This document shows positions 8,162 through 16,414 of a stretch of DNA of 63,183 bases, piece after piece. The position numbers and the translations under genes were made by a program. The stretch covers positions 1-63,183 of the forward strand of contig DLRY01000009.1 in assembly GCA_002500665.1 (NCBI GenBank), given 5' to 3'. Numbering within the stretch: the stretch's first letter is position 1; the number at the start of each line of letters is the position of its first letter. The DNA comes from Opitutia bacterium UBA7876. GTDB taxonomy: Bacteria > Verrucomicrobiota > Verrucomicrobiia > Opitutales > Seribacteraceae. The notes below the pieces were generated by a model. It was not told where the DNA came from. It ran no database searches and saw only the letters and a list, made by a program, of their open reading frames with translations.

Positions 8162-9427
8162 ATGAGCCAAGACGTATCCCAAATCATCAACGACCTTGCC
8201 CTCAGGGCCAGAGAGGCATCCCTGGCTCTTGCCAAGGCCTCGAGCTCGGACAAGGACGATGCCCTGCAAGCAATTGCCCGAGCCCTTGAGTCCAACAGGA
8301 AGCTTCTACTCGAGGAGAACCAGAAGGACCTGGACTCTGCCGGGGAAAACGGTCTCAGTGAAGCCATGGTCGACCGCTTGAGACTGACCCACGAGAGGAT
8401 CGACGGCATGGCCCAGGGCCTTCGCCAGCTGATCGACCTGCCCGACCCGGTCGACTCCTTGATCCATGAAACGACCCGGCCAAACGGCCTGCTCATCAAA
8501 AAGGTCAGCACGCCGATTGGCGTCATTGCAATCATCTACGAGTCCCGGCCCAACGTCACCATCGACTGCGCCGGGCTTTGCCTTAAGTCGGGCAACGCGT
8601 CCATCCTGAGAGGAGGCAAGGAAGCCTTCCATTCCAACAGGGCCCTGGCCTCGGTCATTGAGCAAGGGCTGGAGCAATCTTCGCTTCCCAAGGACTCGGT
8701 TCAGCTGGTTCCCACCGTCGAGCGGGAGGCCCTCAATCACATGCTTACCCTCGACGAGCTGATCCACTGCATCATTCCAAGAGGGGGAGAAGGCCTCATC
8801 CGGTTCGTGGCCGAGAACAGCAGGATTCCGGTGATCAAGCACTACAAGGGGGTTTGCAACCTTTTCGTAGATGCGGAAGCCGACCTCGAGATGGCCCGTC
8901 GGATCGCGATATCTTCCAAGTGCGGGCGGCCGGGCGTGTGCAACGCGATCGAAAACTTGGTGGTGGATGCGGGGATCGCGGAGGAATTCCTCCCAGCCTG
9001 CGCCAAGGAATTGTCCGAAAACGGCTGCGAACTCCTCGTGGACGAAAGAAGCGCCGCCATCTTGGGAGACTTGTCAACCAAGCCGGCGGACGAGAAAGAC
9101 TACCACGAGGAATTCCTCGATTTGCGCCTCTCCGTCAAGGTGGTGGACTCGATGGACGAGGCAATAGCCTTCGTCAACCGATTCGGCAGTGGCCACAGCG
9201 AATCAATCATAACGAAAAACAAGGACAACGCGAACCGCTTCCTGAGGGAGGTAGACGCCTCCTCGGTCTACTGGAACGCAAGCACCCGCTTCACCGATGG
9301 GTTCGAATTCGGGCTCGGGGCCGAGATTGGGATCTCCACCGACCGGTTGCATGCCCGGGGCCCTATGGGATTGCAGGAACTGTGTACCTATAAGTACCAG
9401 ATCACCGGGGACGGCCAATGGAAATAG
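8162..9427 (+). CDS. proA: Glutamate-5-semialdehyde dehydrogenase (gamma-glutamyl phosphate reductase)
   Basis: The 421-aa protein is full-length ProA, the NADPH-dependent second step of proline synthesis from glutamate. Family markers include KKVSTPIGVIAIIYESRPNV, GLCLKSGNASILRGGKEA, IIPRGGEGLIRFV and the catalytic stretch CGRPGVCNAIE with Cys260. The C-terminus GLGAEIGISTDRLHARGPMG is diagnostic. proB is not in the window. It follows a strong terminator and begins its own transcription unit; the dihydroorotase gene follows after 34 nt and may be co-transcribed, which is an unusual partner for proA. Confidence 0.97.
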   Translation: MSQDVSQIINDLALRAREASLALAKASSSDKDDALQAIARALESNRKLLLEENQKDLDSAGENGLSEAMVDRLRLTHERIDGMAQGLRQLIDLPDPVDSLIHETTRPNGLLIKKVSTPIGVIAIIYESRPNVTIDCAGLCLKSGNASILRGGKEAFHSNRALASVIEQGLEQSSLPKDSVQLVPTVEREALNHMLTLDELIHCIIPRGGEGLIRFVAENSRIPVIKHYKGVCNLFVDAEADLEMARRIAISSKCGRPGVCNAIENLVVDAGIAEEFLPACAKELSENGCELLVDERSAAILGDLSTKPADEKDYHEEFLDLRLSVKVVDSMDEAIAFVNRFGSGHSESIITKNKDNANRFLREVDASSVYWNASTRFTDGFEFGLGAEIGISTDRLHARGPMGLQELCTYKYQITGDGQWK

Positions 9428-9461
9428 GCTTCGCTCCCGCCTTCGGAAGCATGCCCCGCAG

Positions 9462-10802
9462 ATGAGCGATCTCCTGGTCAGCGGGGGAAAGGTCGTCAAC
9501 GAGGGACGGAGCGACGAGCTTGACCTACTGGTACGCAACGGCAGGATCGAGCGGATCGCCCCCGGCATAACCCCGACAAGTTCATCCTGCGAGGTCATCG
9601 ACGCCTCGGGCAAACTGATCTTGCCGGGCCTGATCGACGACCAAGTTCACTTCCGCGAACCGGGCCTCACCCACAAGGCCTGTATAAAGACCGAGTCGAG
9701 GGCCGCCGTGGCCGGCGGGGTAACGACTTTCTTCGAGATGCCCAACGTCTCCCCCCCTACCCTGGACATGGAAAGACTGGAGAAGAAGTGCGCCGTCGCG
9801 GCCCGCGACTCGATAGCCAACTACGCCTTTTTCCTCGGGGCGAGTAACGAAAACCTGGAAGTCGTCAAGTCGGCCGACCCGGCCCGGATCGCCGGCATAA
9901 AGGTCTTCATGGGGTCCTCTACCGGAAACATGCTGGTGGACGAGGAGGAGATCCTCGAAAAAATATTCCGCTTTGCCCCCGCCCCGATTGCAACCCATTG
10001 CGAGCATACGCCTACCATCATCAAAAACGAGCGGTCGGCGATGGAGAAGCATGGATATGAGGTCCCCTTTTCGGAACACCCGGTGATCCGCTCCCGCGAA
10101 GCCTGCCTCCGTTCCTCGAGCCTTGCGGTGGAATTGGCCGGGAGGGAAAACGCGAGGCTGCACGTCCTTCACGTAACGACGGCCGAGGAACTGGATTTGT
10201 TCCAGCCGGGTGACGAAAGGATCACCGCGGAAGCCTGCGTACATCATCTTTGGTTCGAGGAATCGAGCTATGAGAAGCTAGGTTCCCTCATCAAGTGCAA
10301 CCCCGCCATCAAGACGGCGGATGACCGCTCCGCCATCCGGCAAGCCGTTGCCGACGGCAGGATCTCGGTGCTCGCCACCGACCATGCCCCACATACCCTG
10401 AAAGAGAAGCAGGGAACCTATTTCGAGGCCCCCGCCGGCCTCCCCCTAGTCCAGCATAGCCTCCCGCTCATGCTGGAGATGACCAAGCAGGGCTCCTTTT
10501 CTCTGGAAACAGTCGTCGAGCGAGCCTGCCACGCCCCGGCAAGAATCTTCGACGTCCGGGAACGCGGCTTCATCCGCGAGGGATACTGGGCAGACCTGGT
10601 GATCGTCGACCCGGAAAAGGATACGGTGGTCGATGATTGCGAGCTTTACAGTCGATGCAACTGGTCGCCCTTCCAAGGGACCAGTTTTTCACATTACATC
10701 GAAGCGACCATCGTGTCGGGACAGGTAGCCTTTTCTGGGAACAAGCCGAGGAATGGACAAACCGGCATGCGGGTGGAATTCTCCACCGAGAGGAGATACT
10801 AA
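9462..10802 (+). CDS. pyrC: Dihydroorotase, class I, with Gln at a metal-ligand position
   Basis: The 446-aa amidohydrolase fits dihydroorotase, which cyclises carbamoyl-aspartate in pyrimidine synthesis. Metal and active-site residues visible are DDQVHFREPG (60-69), Lys147 in IKVFMGSSTGNML (the likely carboxylated lysine), His178 in ATHCEH, His233 and His236 in RLHVLHVTT, and ATDHAPH with Asp306. The first His of the usual D-x-H-x-H motif is Gln61; from memory Bacteroidota-type dihydroorotases share DDQVHFREPG, so this is probably a subfamily trait. Allantoinase or dihydropyrimidinase are less likely given GSSTGNM and EACVHHLWF. The ATG at 9462 starts the conserved region; the frame upstream of it overlaps proA. 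Confidence 0.9.
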   Translation: MSDLLVSGGKVVNEGRSDELDLLVRNGRIERIAPGITPTSSSCEVIDASGKLILPGLIDDQVHFREPGLTHKACIKTESRAAVAGGVTTFFEMPNVSPPTLDMERLEKKCAVAARDSIANYAFFLGASNENLEVVKSADPARIAGIKVFMGSSTGNMLVDEEEILEKIFRFAPAPIATHCEHTPTIIKNERSAMEKHGYEVPFSEHPVIRSREACLRSSSLAVELAGRENARLHVLHVTTAEELDLFQPGDERITAEACVHHLWFEESSYEKLGSLIKCNPAIKTADDRSAIRQAVADGRISVLATDHAPHTLKEKQGTYFEAPAGLPLVQHSLPLMLEMTKQGSFSLETVVERACHAPARIFDVRERGFIREGYWADLVIVDPEKDTVVDDCELYSRCNWSPFQGTSFSHYIEATIVSGQVAFSGNKPRNGQTGMRVEFSTERRY

Positions 10803-10804
10803 AA

Positions 10805-11707
10805 CTAGCTCTCCCCGAAAAGAACCAGGGCCGTAATCAACCCGCCGAGCAGAAGGGCCACGACCAAAAGTACGACCCACTTGCGCCAGGGAGAGGGCTG
10901 CTTGACGCGGTTTCCTCCCCCCATTCGCCGCAACTGCATCTGCAGGTTTAGCATGCGGTCCGAGACCTCCTGCTCCTCGTCGCGAAGATCATCCAAGTCG
11001 GGATCGGTAATCCCGGCCGCCATGACGGCTCGTCCAAGCTCGGCATAGCCAACCCGCAGTTCGTCCTCCTTGCCCATGCCCTTCAGGCGCTGAACCTTCT
11101 CGCGGACCTCGTCGATCTCCTCATCTCGAAGGTCGGCCTCGAAGGCCCGTTGCCCAATCCATTCGGGGAACTGCCCGCGCTTGGCCCGCAAATCAGCCAT
11201 TTCCTGTTCCATCTGCTCGTAGGAAGGGGGCTGAAAATCGGACTCCCGGTAATTGGCAAAGGAAGTTTCCGGGACTTGTTCCTGTTCCTGGGAAACTGCT
11301 TCCGGAGTATTTTCTTCAGCGTTGGATGCGCTTTCGTCCTCAAGCGGCTGATCCTGCTCCAAGGCTTCCGCCAGCTGCTCGTCGACCACTGCGGGTTGAG
11401 GCTCAACGGGAGGTGCGGGCTCCTGATCTTCCGCGAAGGGAACGGCTGGCTCGACTGCAGCGGCGGCTCCCCCCGAAGCGGGAGGCTCTTCCTGCACCGG
11501 GGCCACTGGCTCGGGTTCGGCTTGCGGAGGAGGAGCCACGATTCCAACCTCCTTCCAGATTTCGTGGTGAAGAGGATGCCAGTCCTGCAAGCCCTCTCTC
11601 CAGGCCAGGGTAGAGGAATTCAAGTCGCCCGAGACCAATCGGGCTGCGATACGGGGAAGACCGAAGGGGCCTTCCTGCTGTCCATTCTGAAGAAGATAAA
11701 TTTGCAT
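10805..11707 (-). CDS. GYF_2-domain, single-pass membrane protein of unknown function
   Basis: The 300-aa protein has three visible parts. Residues 1-50 match a GYF_2-type fold (QIYLLQNGQQEGPF ... TLAWREGLQDWHPL). A low-complexity Pro/Glu/Ala/Gln linker follows to about residue 155, then a charged, probably coiled-coil segment (about 160-265). The end is a transmembrane helix (WVVLLVVALLLGGLITALVL) at the extreme C-terminus. The topology resembles a tail-anchored adaptor whose GYF-like head binds a proline-rich partner in the cytoplasm; that role is inference. The ATG at 11707 gives the conserved start; a TTG at 11725 would overlap menB. It is the last gene of the gpmA-to-menB operon. Confidence 0.6.
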   Translation of the reverse strand: MQIYLLQNGQQEGPFGLPRIAARLVSGDLNSSTLAWREGLQDWHPLHHEIWKEVGIVAPPPQAEPEPVAPVQEEPPASGGAAAAVEPAVPFAEDQEPAPPVEPQPAVVDEQLAEALEQDQPLEDESASNAEENTPEAVSQEQEQVPETSFANYRESDFQPPSYEQMEQEMADLRAKRGQFPEWIGQRAFEADLRDEEIDEVREKVQRLKGMGKEDELRVGYAELGRAVMAAGITDPDLDDLRDEEQEVSDRMLNLQMQLRRMGGGNRVKQPSPWRKWVVLLVVALLLGGLITALVLFGES

Positions 11708-11712
11708 GAACG

Positions 11713-12540
11713 TCAGGGCAGCCAAGGATATTTTGAAAAATCAGGCGATCTTTTTTCAAGGAAAGCCTTTTTTCCTTCCGTGCCCTCCTCCGACAGGTAG
11801 TAGAGCAAAGTTGCGTTGCCCGCCAGTTCCTGGATTCCCGCCTGACCGTCGCAATCGGCATTGAAGGCCGATTTCAGGCAGCGAATGGCGAGGGGGCTCT
11901 TGGCCAGGATCTCGTCCGCCCACTTCAACCCTTCCTCCTCCAAACGATCCACCGCAACAACTTCATTGACAAGCCCCATGCGAAGGGCTTGCCCCGAATC
12001 GTACTGCCTGCAGAGATACCAGATCTCGCGGGCCTTCTTCTGTCCCACGATCCGGGCTAGGTAGCCAGAGCCGAATCCTCCGTCGAAACTGCCGACCTTG
12101 GGCCCTGTCTGCCCGAAGATTGCGTTGTCCGCGGCAATGGTCAGGTCGCAGACTACGTGAAGGACGTGCCCTCCGCCTATGGCGTACCCCGCAACGAGGG
12201 CGATGACCACCTTGGGCATACTCCGGATCAGCCGCTGCAGGTCAAGGACGTTGAGACGAGGGACACCAACCTCGTCGAGGTAGCCCGCCTCCCCTCTGAC
12301 ACTCTGGTCGCCACCGGAACAAAAAGCGTACTTTCCATCCGAATGAGGACCCGCCCCCGTGAGCAGAACTACCCCAACCGAAGAATCCTCCCGGGCATCG
12401 AGAAAAGCCTCGTACATCTCGTTCACCGTTTTGGGACGGAAGGCATTTCTCTTCTCGGGACGGTTGATGGTGACCCTCGCCACCCCCGGCCTTTTGTGGT
12501 AGAGTATGTCCTCGAAGTCGCCAAAAGATTCCCAGCTCAC
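11713..12540 (-). CDS. menB: 1,4-dihydroxy-2-naphthoyl-CoA synthase
   Basis: The 275-aa crotonase-fold enzyme performs the ring-forming step of menaquinone synthesis. MenB hallmarks are KRPGVARVTINRPEKRNAFR near the N-terminus, AFCSGGDQSVRG (the MenB-specific replacement of the crotonase GAD motif), GGGHVLHVVCDLTIAADNA and FGQTGPKVGSFDGGFGSGYL, ending in the conserved PDFSKYPWLP. Length equals that of the family. Its start overlaps the upstream 69-aa gene by 4 nt (ATGA). No other men gene is in the window, so menaquinone biosynthesis genes must be scattered. Confidence 0.97.
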   Translation of the reverse strand: MSWESFGDFEDILYHKRPGVARVTINRPEKRNAFRPKTVNEMYEAFLDAREDSSVGVVLLTGAGPHSDGKYAFCSGGDQSVRGEAGYLDEVGVPRLNVLDLQRLIRSMPKVVIALVAGYAIGGGHVLHVVCDLTIAADNAIFGQTGPKVGSFDGGFGSGYLARIVGQKKAREIWYLCRQYDSGQALRMGLVNEVVAVDRLEEEGLKWADEILAKSPLAIRCLKSAFNADCDGQAGIQELAGNATLLYYLSEEGTEGKKAFLEKRSPDFSKYPWLP

Positions 12541-12746
12541 GAGTCACCCCCTTCCGGATCCGCTCCCTCGGTCGGGTTTTCGCCTTGGTTCTTCTCGAGT
12601 TCGAGCTTTCTGCCTTGGTCACCCCATTTGCGACGCAGATATTCCCTTTCCTCCTTCCAGTCGGCGAAGGGCTTGCCCCGCAGGGACATGAGCTCGTCCA
12701 GGGATTCGTCGGTCTGAAGATTCTCGTTTTCCTTTTTCATAATCAT
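12537..12746 (-). CDS. Small charged protein of unknown function between pdxH and menB
   Basis: An ATG at 12746 overlaps the pdxH TGA, and the stop overlaps the menB ATG, so this 69-aa ORF fits exactly between two genes with translational coupling at both ends. That is the main reason to believe it. A second in-frame ATG at 12740 is possible. The product is highly charged, with DELMSLRGKPFADWKEEREY and LRRKWGDQGRKLELEKNQ in the middle and an acidic Pro/Gly tail. No signal peptide, cysteine pair or known domain is visible. It may be a small adaptor or a lineage-specific protein. Confidence 0.55.
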   Translation of the reverse strand: MIMKKENENLQTDESLDELMSLRGKPFADWKEEREYLRRKWGDQGRKLELEKNQGENPTEGADPEGGDS

Positions 12747-13393
12747 GGATAAAGCCTGCGCAACTCCCACCCGTCCGGATCGGAACGCTCGTAAAGAAAA
12801 CGGTCGTGCAGGCGGTGGGAGCCACCTTGCCAGAATTCAACCGATTCGGGGCTGAGCGCAAACCCACCCCAATGCGGCGGCTTGGGCGGATCTTCCCCGT
12901 GTTTCTCCCGGGCCTCTAGAAAGGCCTGCTCCAAGGTTTCCCTCGAGTCCAAAGGAGCGCTTTGACGAGAAGCCCATGCACCCAGCCTGCTGAAATACGG
13001 GCGGGACTTGAAATACTCCTCCGACTTGGCATCGTCGATCCTCTCGACCGAACCCGCCACTAGGACCTGACGCTGAAGGGAGAACCAAGGGAAATGCATG
13101 CATGCCCGGGGGTTGGAAAGCAGATGCTCGGCCTTACGACTTTCGAAGTTGGTGAAAAAGATGAAAAGCCCGTCTTCCAGTCCCTTGAGCAGAACCGCCC
13201 GGGAAACGGGCCTGGAAAGCTCGTCCACGGTAGCCAGGCTGCAGGCATTCGAGTCTGCGATCCCAGCATCGGAGGCATCCTGCAGCCAATTCGAGAATTG
13301 CTCCAGCGGCGAGGGGGCCAAGTCGTCCCTACGCAAGGGTGCGGAATCATATTCCTCCCTCATCGCGGCAAGTTGTTTGTTCCAGTCGGTCAT
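12743..13393 (-). CDS. pdxH: Pyridoxamine/pyridoxine 5'-phosphate oxidase
   Basis: The 216-aa FMN enzyme oxidises PNP or PMP to pyridoxal 5'-phosphate. Recognisable family segments are PVSRAVLLKGLEDGLFIFFTN, SRKAEHLLSNPRACMHFPW and YFSRLGAWASRQS, then PPHWGGFALSPESVEFWQGG and RLHDRFLYER at the C-terminus. The ATG at 13393 gives the standard length (about 218 residues in E. coli); a TTG 36 nt upstream would add an atypical extension. It lies in the cofactor operon after the CelD-like gene and overlaps the next small gene by 4 nt. Confidence 0.96.
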   Translation of the reverse strand: MTDWNKQLAAMREEYDSAPLRRDDLAPSPLEQFSNWLQDASDAGIADSNACSLATVDELSRPVSRAVLLKGLEDGLFIFFTNFESRKAEHLLSNPRACMHFPWFSLQRQVLVAGSVERIDDAKSEEYFKSRPYFSRLGAWASRQSAPLDSRETLEQAFLEAREKHGEDPPKPPHWGGFALSPESVEFWQGGSHRLHDRFLYERSDPDGWELRRLYP

Positions 13394-13441
13394 AGCGAAA
13401 TCTTCAATCCTCAAGGAAGGTCTTGGCAATGGAAAAGAGCC

Positions 13442-14614
13442 TCACTCCTCGCTTGCCCGCAAGACATTCTCGCCCGCCTTGGTCGAGGCGGCCTTTTCCC
13501 TAATCTTTCTGCGGGCCCTCATGTTCCATCTCAGCAACCGGATGGCCAAATGTCCGCGCAGGCATTTTCTGAACCAATGCAATTCGCGAACCGGCTCGAC
13601 TCGGGAGGACCATTTTTCTTTGTAGTCGAAGTTTCCGGGAAGGAAATCAACCGTCCGTCTCTCCCTCCATGCCAAGCCCAGGTTTTCCAACAGCAACTGC
13701 TTGCCTGGCGAGTACTTACCATAGGCCTGATCGAAGGCCAAGTGGTGGACCCCGGCGAATCCTTGGTCCAGCAGATCGATTTGCCAGGCTATAGGTCGAT
13801 CGTCAAGTCGCATGAGCGATAGGCGAACCCTCCCGGACTTGCCTAATTCCGGCAAGAGCTCGAAGAAGAACCCTCTCTTGCCCCGAATCGAGTAAAGACC
13901 CGCTCCCTCCTTGCTCTTCCATGACTCAACTTCAACGAGGCAGGTAGCGGGCATGCTGGCCCTAACTTCCTCGAAAGAATCCACCTTCTCGATCGTGACC
14001 TCACCCTGCTCGGCCAGTTTGCGCCGGTCGTAGCGCAAGGACTTGCGACTCTTGGAGCCCAGCTTTCTATCAAGAAAGTCATCGAAAGCCTCATCCCCGG
14101 TGGGAGCCTCGATCAAGGCGGTCTTGCGGGGCATCCGGGTGAGGGTGAGGAACTTGCTTCCCTTAGTCTCGGGCTCAAGGAACTTCTCCCAGAAAGCATT
14201 ACTCATGAGCGGTATCCAAGAAAACAAAATTTGGCCCAATTGGGACTTTAGGCCCCGTACCAGAGACCGGGCGCCTTCATCCGTAGCCACTGGATGGAAG
14301 TAATTGGCCTCGTCGTAAACGAAGGGCCACAGACCTTTGCTGCCGAGAAGTCCGGGACGCTCCACGAAAGGCCAAATCCCTTCCAGTTCACCTTGGCCCG
14401 CACGAGCCAAAAGTAGGAGCGGTCGCGTTCCGGAAGGTTGGCGGCCAAACCAGGAGCTGAGCCACTCGGGGGCAAAATAAGGGTTGCGGATGGTAGCACG
14501 CTCAAGCAATCGATCAACCTCCTCACAAAGTTCGGGGGACGAAGGATTCCTCTCTTGAAAAATCGTAAGCTCTTCCGAATCCGCGGAATCCTCGCGAACT
14601 TGGACGCCGGCCAT
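13442..14614 (-). CDS. CelD/BioF2-like GNAT-fold acyltransferase
   Basis: The 390-aa protein resembles the acetyltransferase family annotated as cellulose biosynthesis protein CelD or BioF2-like. Typical elements are NPYFAPEWLSSWF near residues 45-57, the central FDDFLDRKLGSKSRKSLRYD, EVESWKSKEGAGLY, and the C-terminal VHHLAFDQAYGKYSPGKQL with VDFLPGNFDYKEKWSS. Such proteins are cytoplasmic with a double GNAT fold and act on envelope or polysaccharide precursors in some bacteria. Here it sits in an operon for folate, PLP and menaquinone genes, so the substrate is unclear. It begins about 8 nt after folE2; ATG at 14614 is preceded in frame by GTG at 14617. Confidence 0.7.
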   Translation of the reverse strand: MAGVQVREDSADSEELTIFQERNPSSPELCEEVDRLLERATIRNPYFAPEWLSSWFGRQPSGTRPLLLLARAGQGELEGIWPFVERPGLLGSKGLWPFVYDEANYFHPVATDEGARSLVRGLKSQLGQILFSWIPLMSNAFWEKFLEPETKGSKFLTLTRMPRKTALIEAPTGDEAFDDFLDRKLGSKSRKSLRYDRRKLAEQGEVTIEKVDSFEEVRASMPATCLVEVESWKSKEGAGLYSIRGKRGFFFELLPELGKSGRVRLSLMRLDDRPIAWQIDLLDQGFAGVHHLAFDQAYGKYSPGKQLLLENLGLAWRERRTVDFLPGNFDYKEKWSSRVEPVRELHWFRKCLRGHLAIRLLRWNMRARRKIREKAASTKAGENVLRASEE

Positions 14615-14622
14615 CACTTGGC

Positions 14623-15576
14623 TCAGGTGTTAAGGTGGGAGAAGTCGTCGAACTCGGCCCGAAACCCACCGTCCACTCCACGGCAAAGAACGGCCACCGC
14701 GTCATGGGAGTGAAGAGACTCGAAATGGGAGCAAACCACGCGGAAGTCGATGATTCTTCCCTCCTCAATGAGTTGAGCGTATAGCAGGCGGGCCGCGTCC
14801 TCGACGAATTTGACCTTGGCCCCATTGAGCTCGGCAAAAGCCTGTTCGTCCTCTCGGCGCACCATAACTTGGGTCTCGGTGCTGAGTGCGTTGATGCAAA
14901 GATCGCGCAGGTCCAGGAGAGAGATTTCCTTGTCCGGGTGGACTTCCACGCTGATCTTGGACTTGCTCCTCTGGGAATGGGGAATAGCGAGGAGATTTCT
15001 TTCCTCGCGAGCGTGTTCGGAAAGTTCGGAGGCACAAGGGCAAGCGGATGAATAGACGAAATCGAAATGGATGATCTTGCGGACCCTGTCCGCACAGTCA
15101 ATGATTCCCTCGAAGCAGCAATCGTAGAACTGGAAGCCCTGAAGCCCGCTTCGCAGGCTTTCCTGTAGCATGGGATAGGAAAAATTCGCCTTGATACGGG
15201 CTTCCTGGGAGCCGAGCTTTTGCTTGTAGTGGGTGAGGATCTTGCCCAGAACCTCGGGGGAAAACGTCTCGTCCTTGTACTCGTAGAAGATCCGAATAAT
15301 GCGGGACATATTGATGCCCTTCTTGTCCGCATCCAGGCTCACCGTCCCAGTGACCGAAGTCTCTATGCTGAGGTCTTCGCCATCGGGGCCAACGTAGCTT
15401 AGAGGCAGGCGAAAGCCGGAAATCCCAACCTGCAGGATGGGGACGCGGGCCCCCTCGAGAGCGCCCAAACCCGAATTCTGAACATCAGGCAGGGAATCCC
15501 TGTAGGCGGGAGTGACCACGAAATTGGGATCGTATTCGCGGCGCAGTTCGTGCGGTTTGTCGGATTGAGTGTCCAT
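14623..15576 (-). CDS. folE2: GTP cyclohydrolase FolE2 (type IB)
   Basis: The 317-aa protein is the alternative GTP cyclohydrolase that makes dihydroneopterin triphosphate for folate or queuosine. Diagnostic stretches are LPDVQNS near the N-terminus, VGISGFRLPL, GTVSLDADKKGINMSRI, FYDCCFEGII with its cysteines, and VYSSACPCASELSEHAREE. FolE2 works with varied metals and often replaces the zinc-dependent FolE1. A TATAAT on the minus strand (15592-15587) lies only 10 nt before the ATG, so a nearly leaderless internal transcript is possible as well as read-through from gpmA. Confidence 0.96.
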   Translation of the reverse strand: MDTQSDKPHELRREYDPNFVVTPAYRDSLPDVQNSGLGALEGARVPILQVGISGFRLPLSYVGPDGEDLSIETSVTGTVSLDADKKGINMSRIIRIFYEYKDETFSPEVLGKILTHYKQKLGSQEARIKANFSYPMLQESLRSGLQGFQFYDCCFEGIIDCADRVRKIIHFDFVYSSACPCASELSEHAREERNLLAIPHSQRSKSKISVEVHPDKEISLLDLRDLCINALSTETQVMVRREDEQAFAELNGAKVKFVEDAARLLYAQLIEEGRIIDFRVVCSHFESLHSHDAVAVLCRGVDGGFRAEFDDFSHLNT

Positions 15577-15586
15577 GAGGACTAAG

Positions 15587-15592
15587 ATTATA
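15587..15592 (-). promoter_or_regulatory. Candidate -10 element for folE2
   Basis: A perfect TATAAT on the minus strand ends 10 nt before the folE2 ATG at 15576, placing transcription start about 4 nt from the codon. The -35 position gives only a poor match (TTTGCC), so this is a weak call based on the -10 alone. Confidence 0.3.
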
Positions 15593-15615
15593 ATAAAGAG
15601 GAACGGGAGGCAAAC

Positions 15616-16362
15616 TCAGTTCGCCTTCCCTTGATTGGCGACCGCTTCCATGGCCTTGGCTACTTTCTCGGGATCCCCCAGGTACTGCCGAGCAAGCGGC
15701 TTGAGGTTCTCGTCCAGTTCGTACACCAAAGGCATGCCGGTGGGCACGTTCATGCCAAGGATATCTTCCTCCGAAACTCCGTCGAGATACTTGATCAGAG
15801 CCCGCAGTGAATTGCCGTGAGCGGCGATGAGTACGTTCTTGCCACCCTTGATCTGCGGCGCAATGGTCGACTCCCAGAGCGGGAGAAAGCGATCAACGGT
15901 ATCCTTGAGGCACTCGGAGAGCGGAATATCCGACTCTTCCAAGCCGGCGTAGCGACGGTCCTTGCCCGCATATCCTTCGTCCTCCATGCTCATGGGTGGG
16001 GGCGGGACGTCATAGCTCCTGCGCCAAACCAGAACTTGATCTTCCCCATGTTTCTCAGCCGTCTCGGCCTTGTTGAGCCCTTGCAGGGCACCGTAGTGAC
16101 GCTCATTCAGGCGCCACTCGCGGTGGACGGGAATCCATACCTGCTCCATCTCCGTCAGGGCCAACCATAGTGTGCGGATGGCGCGCGTTAGGACCGAGGT
16201 GTAGGCCATGTCGAAGGCGAAACCCGCCTCCTTGAGGAGACGACCGGCCTCCCTGCCCTCCCGCTCCCCCTGCTCGGTCAAGTTGACGTCGTGCCAACCG
16301 GTAAAGCGGTTTTCCAGGTTCCATTGGCTCTCGCCGTGTCGAAGTAAGACTAGTTTGTGCAT
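15616..16362 (-). CDS. gpmA: 2,3-bisphosphoglycerate-dependent phosphoglycerate mutase
   Basis: The 248-aa enzyme interconverts 3- and 2-phosphoglycerate. The phosphohistidine motif LLRHGESQWN carries His9 with the ATG at 16362. FTGWHDVNLTEQG, NERHYGALQGLNK, LIAAHGNSLRALIKYLDG and NVPTGMPLVYELD are standard for GpmA. The frame could extend to a GTG at 16383 inside the palindrome, but the ATG gives the family-standard N-terminus MHKLVLLRHGES. A GGAGGG lies 13 nt upstream of the ATG, slightly far. It heads a probable seven-gene minus-strand operon, 39 nt before folE2. Confidence 0.96.
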   Translation of the reverse strand: MHKLVLLRHGESQWNLENRFTGWHDVNLTEQGEREGREAGRLLKEAGFAFDMAYTSVLTRAIRTLWLALTEMEQVWIPVHREWRLNERHYGALQGLNKAETAEKHGEDQVLVWRRSYDVPPPPMSMEDEGYAGKDRRYAGLEESDIPLSECLKDTVDRFLPLWESTIAPQIKGGKNVLIAAHGNSLRALIKYLDGVSEEDILGMNVPTGMPLVYELDENLKPLARQYLGDPEKVAKAMEAVANQGKAN

Positions 16363-16379
16363 GATAGAAAAATTACCCT

Positions 16380-16401
16380 CCACGATAAGGGATTATCGTG
16401 G
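16380..16401 (-). promoter_or_regulatory. Perfect palindrome upstream of gpmA operon, possible operator
   Basis: CACGATAA (16381-16388) and TTATCGTG (16393-16400) form a perfect 8-bp inverted repeat with a 4-nt centre, extended by one C-G pair. On the minus strand the repeat contains GATAAT (16397-16392), a good -10 candidate, and abuts the GGAGGG before gpmA. That placement suits a repressor site or a translation-controlling hairpin. No T-run follows on either strand, so it is not a terminator. Confidence 0.5.
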
Positions 16402-16414
16402 GCTCGTCACTACT

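Noticed and set aside
10637..10951. Plus-strand open frame of 104 codons across the dihydroorotase end
   Set aside because: It overlaps two well-supported genes and has no ribosome site or domain.
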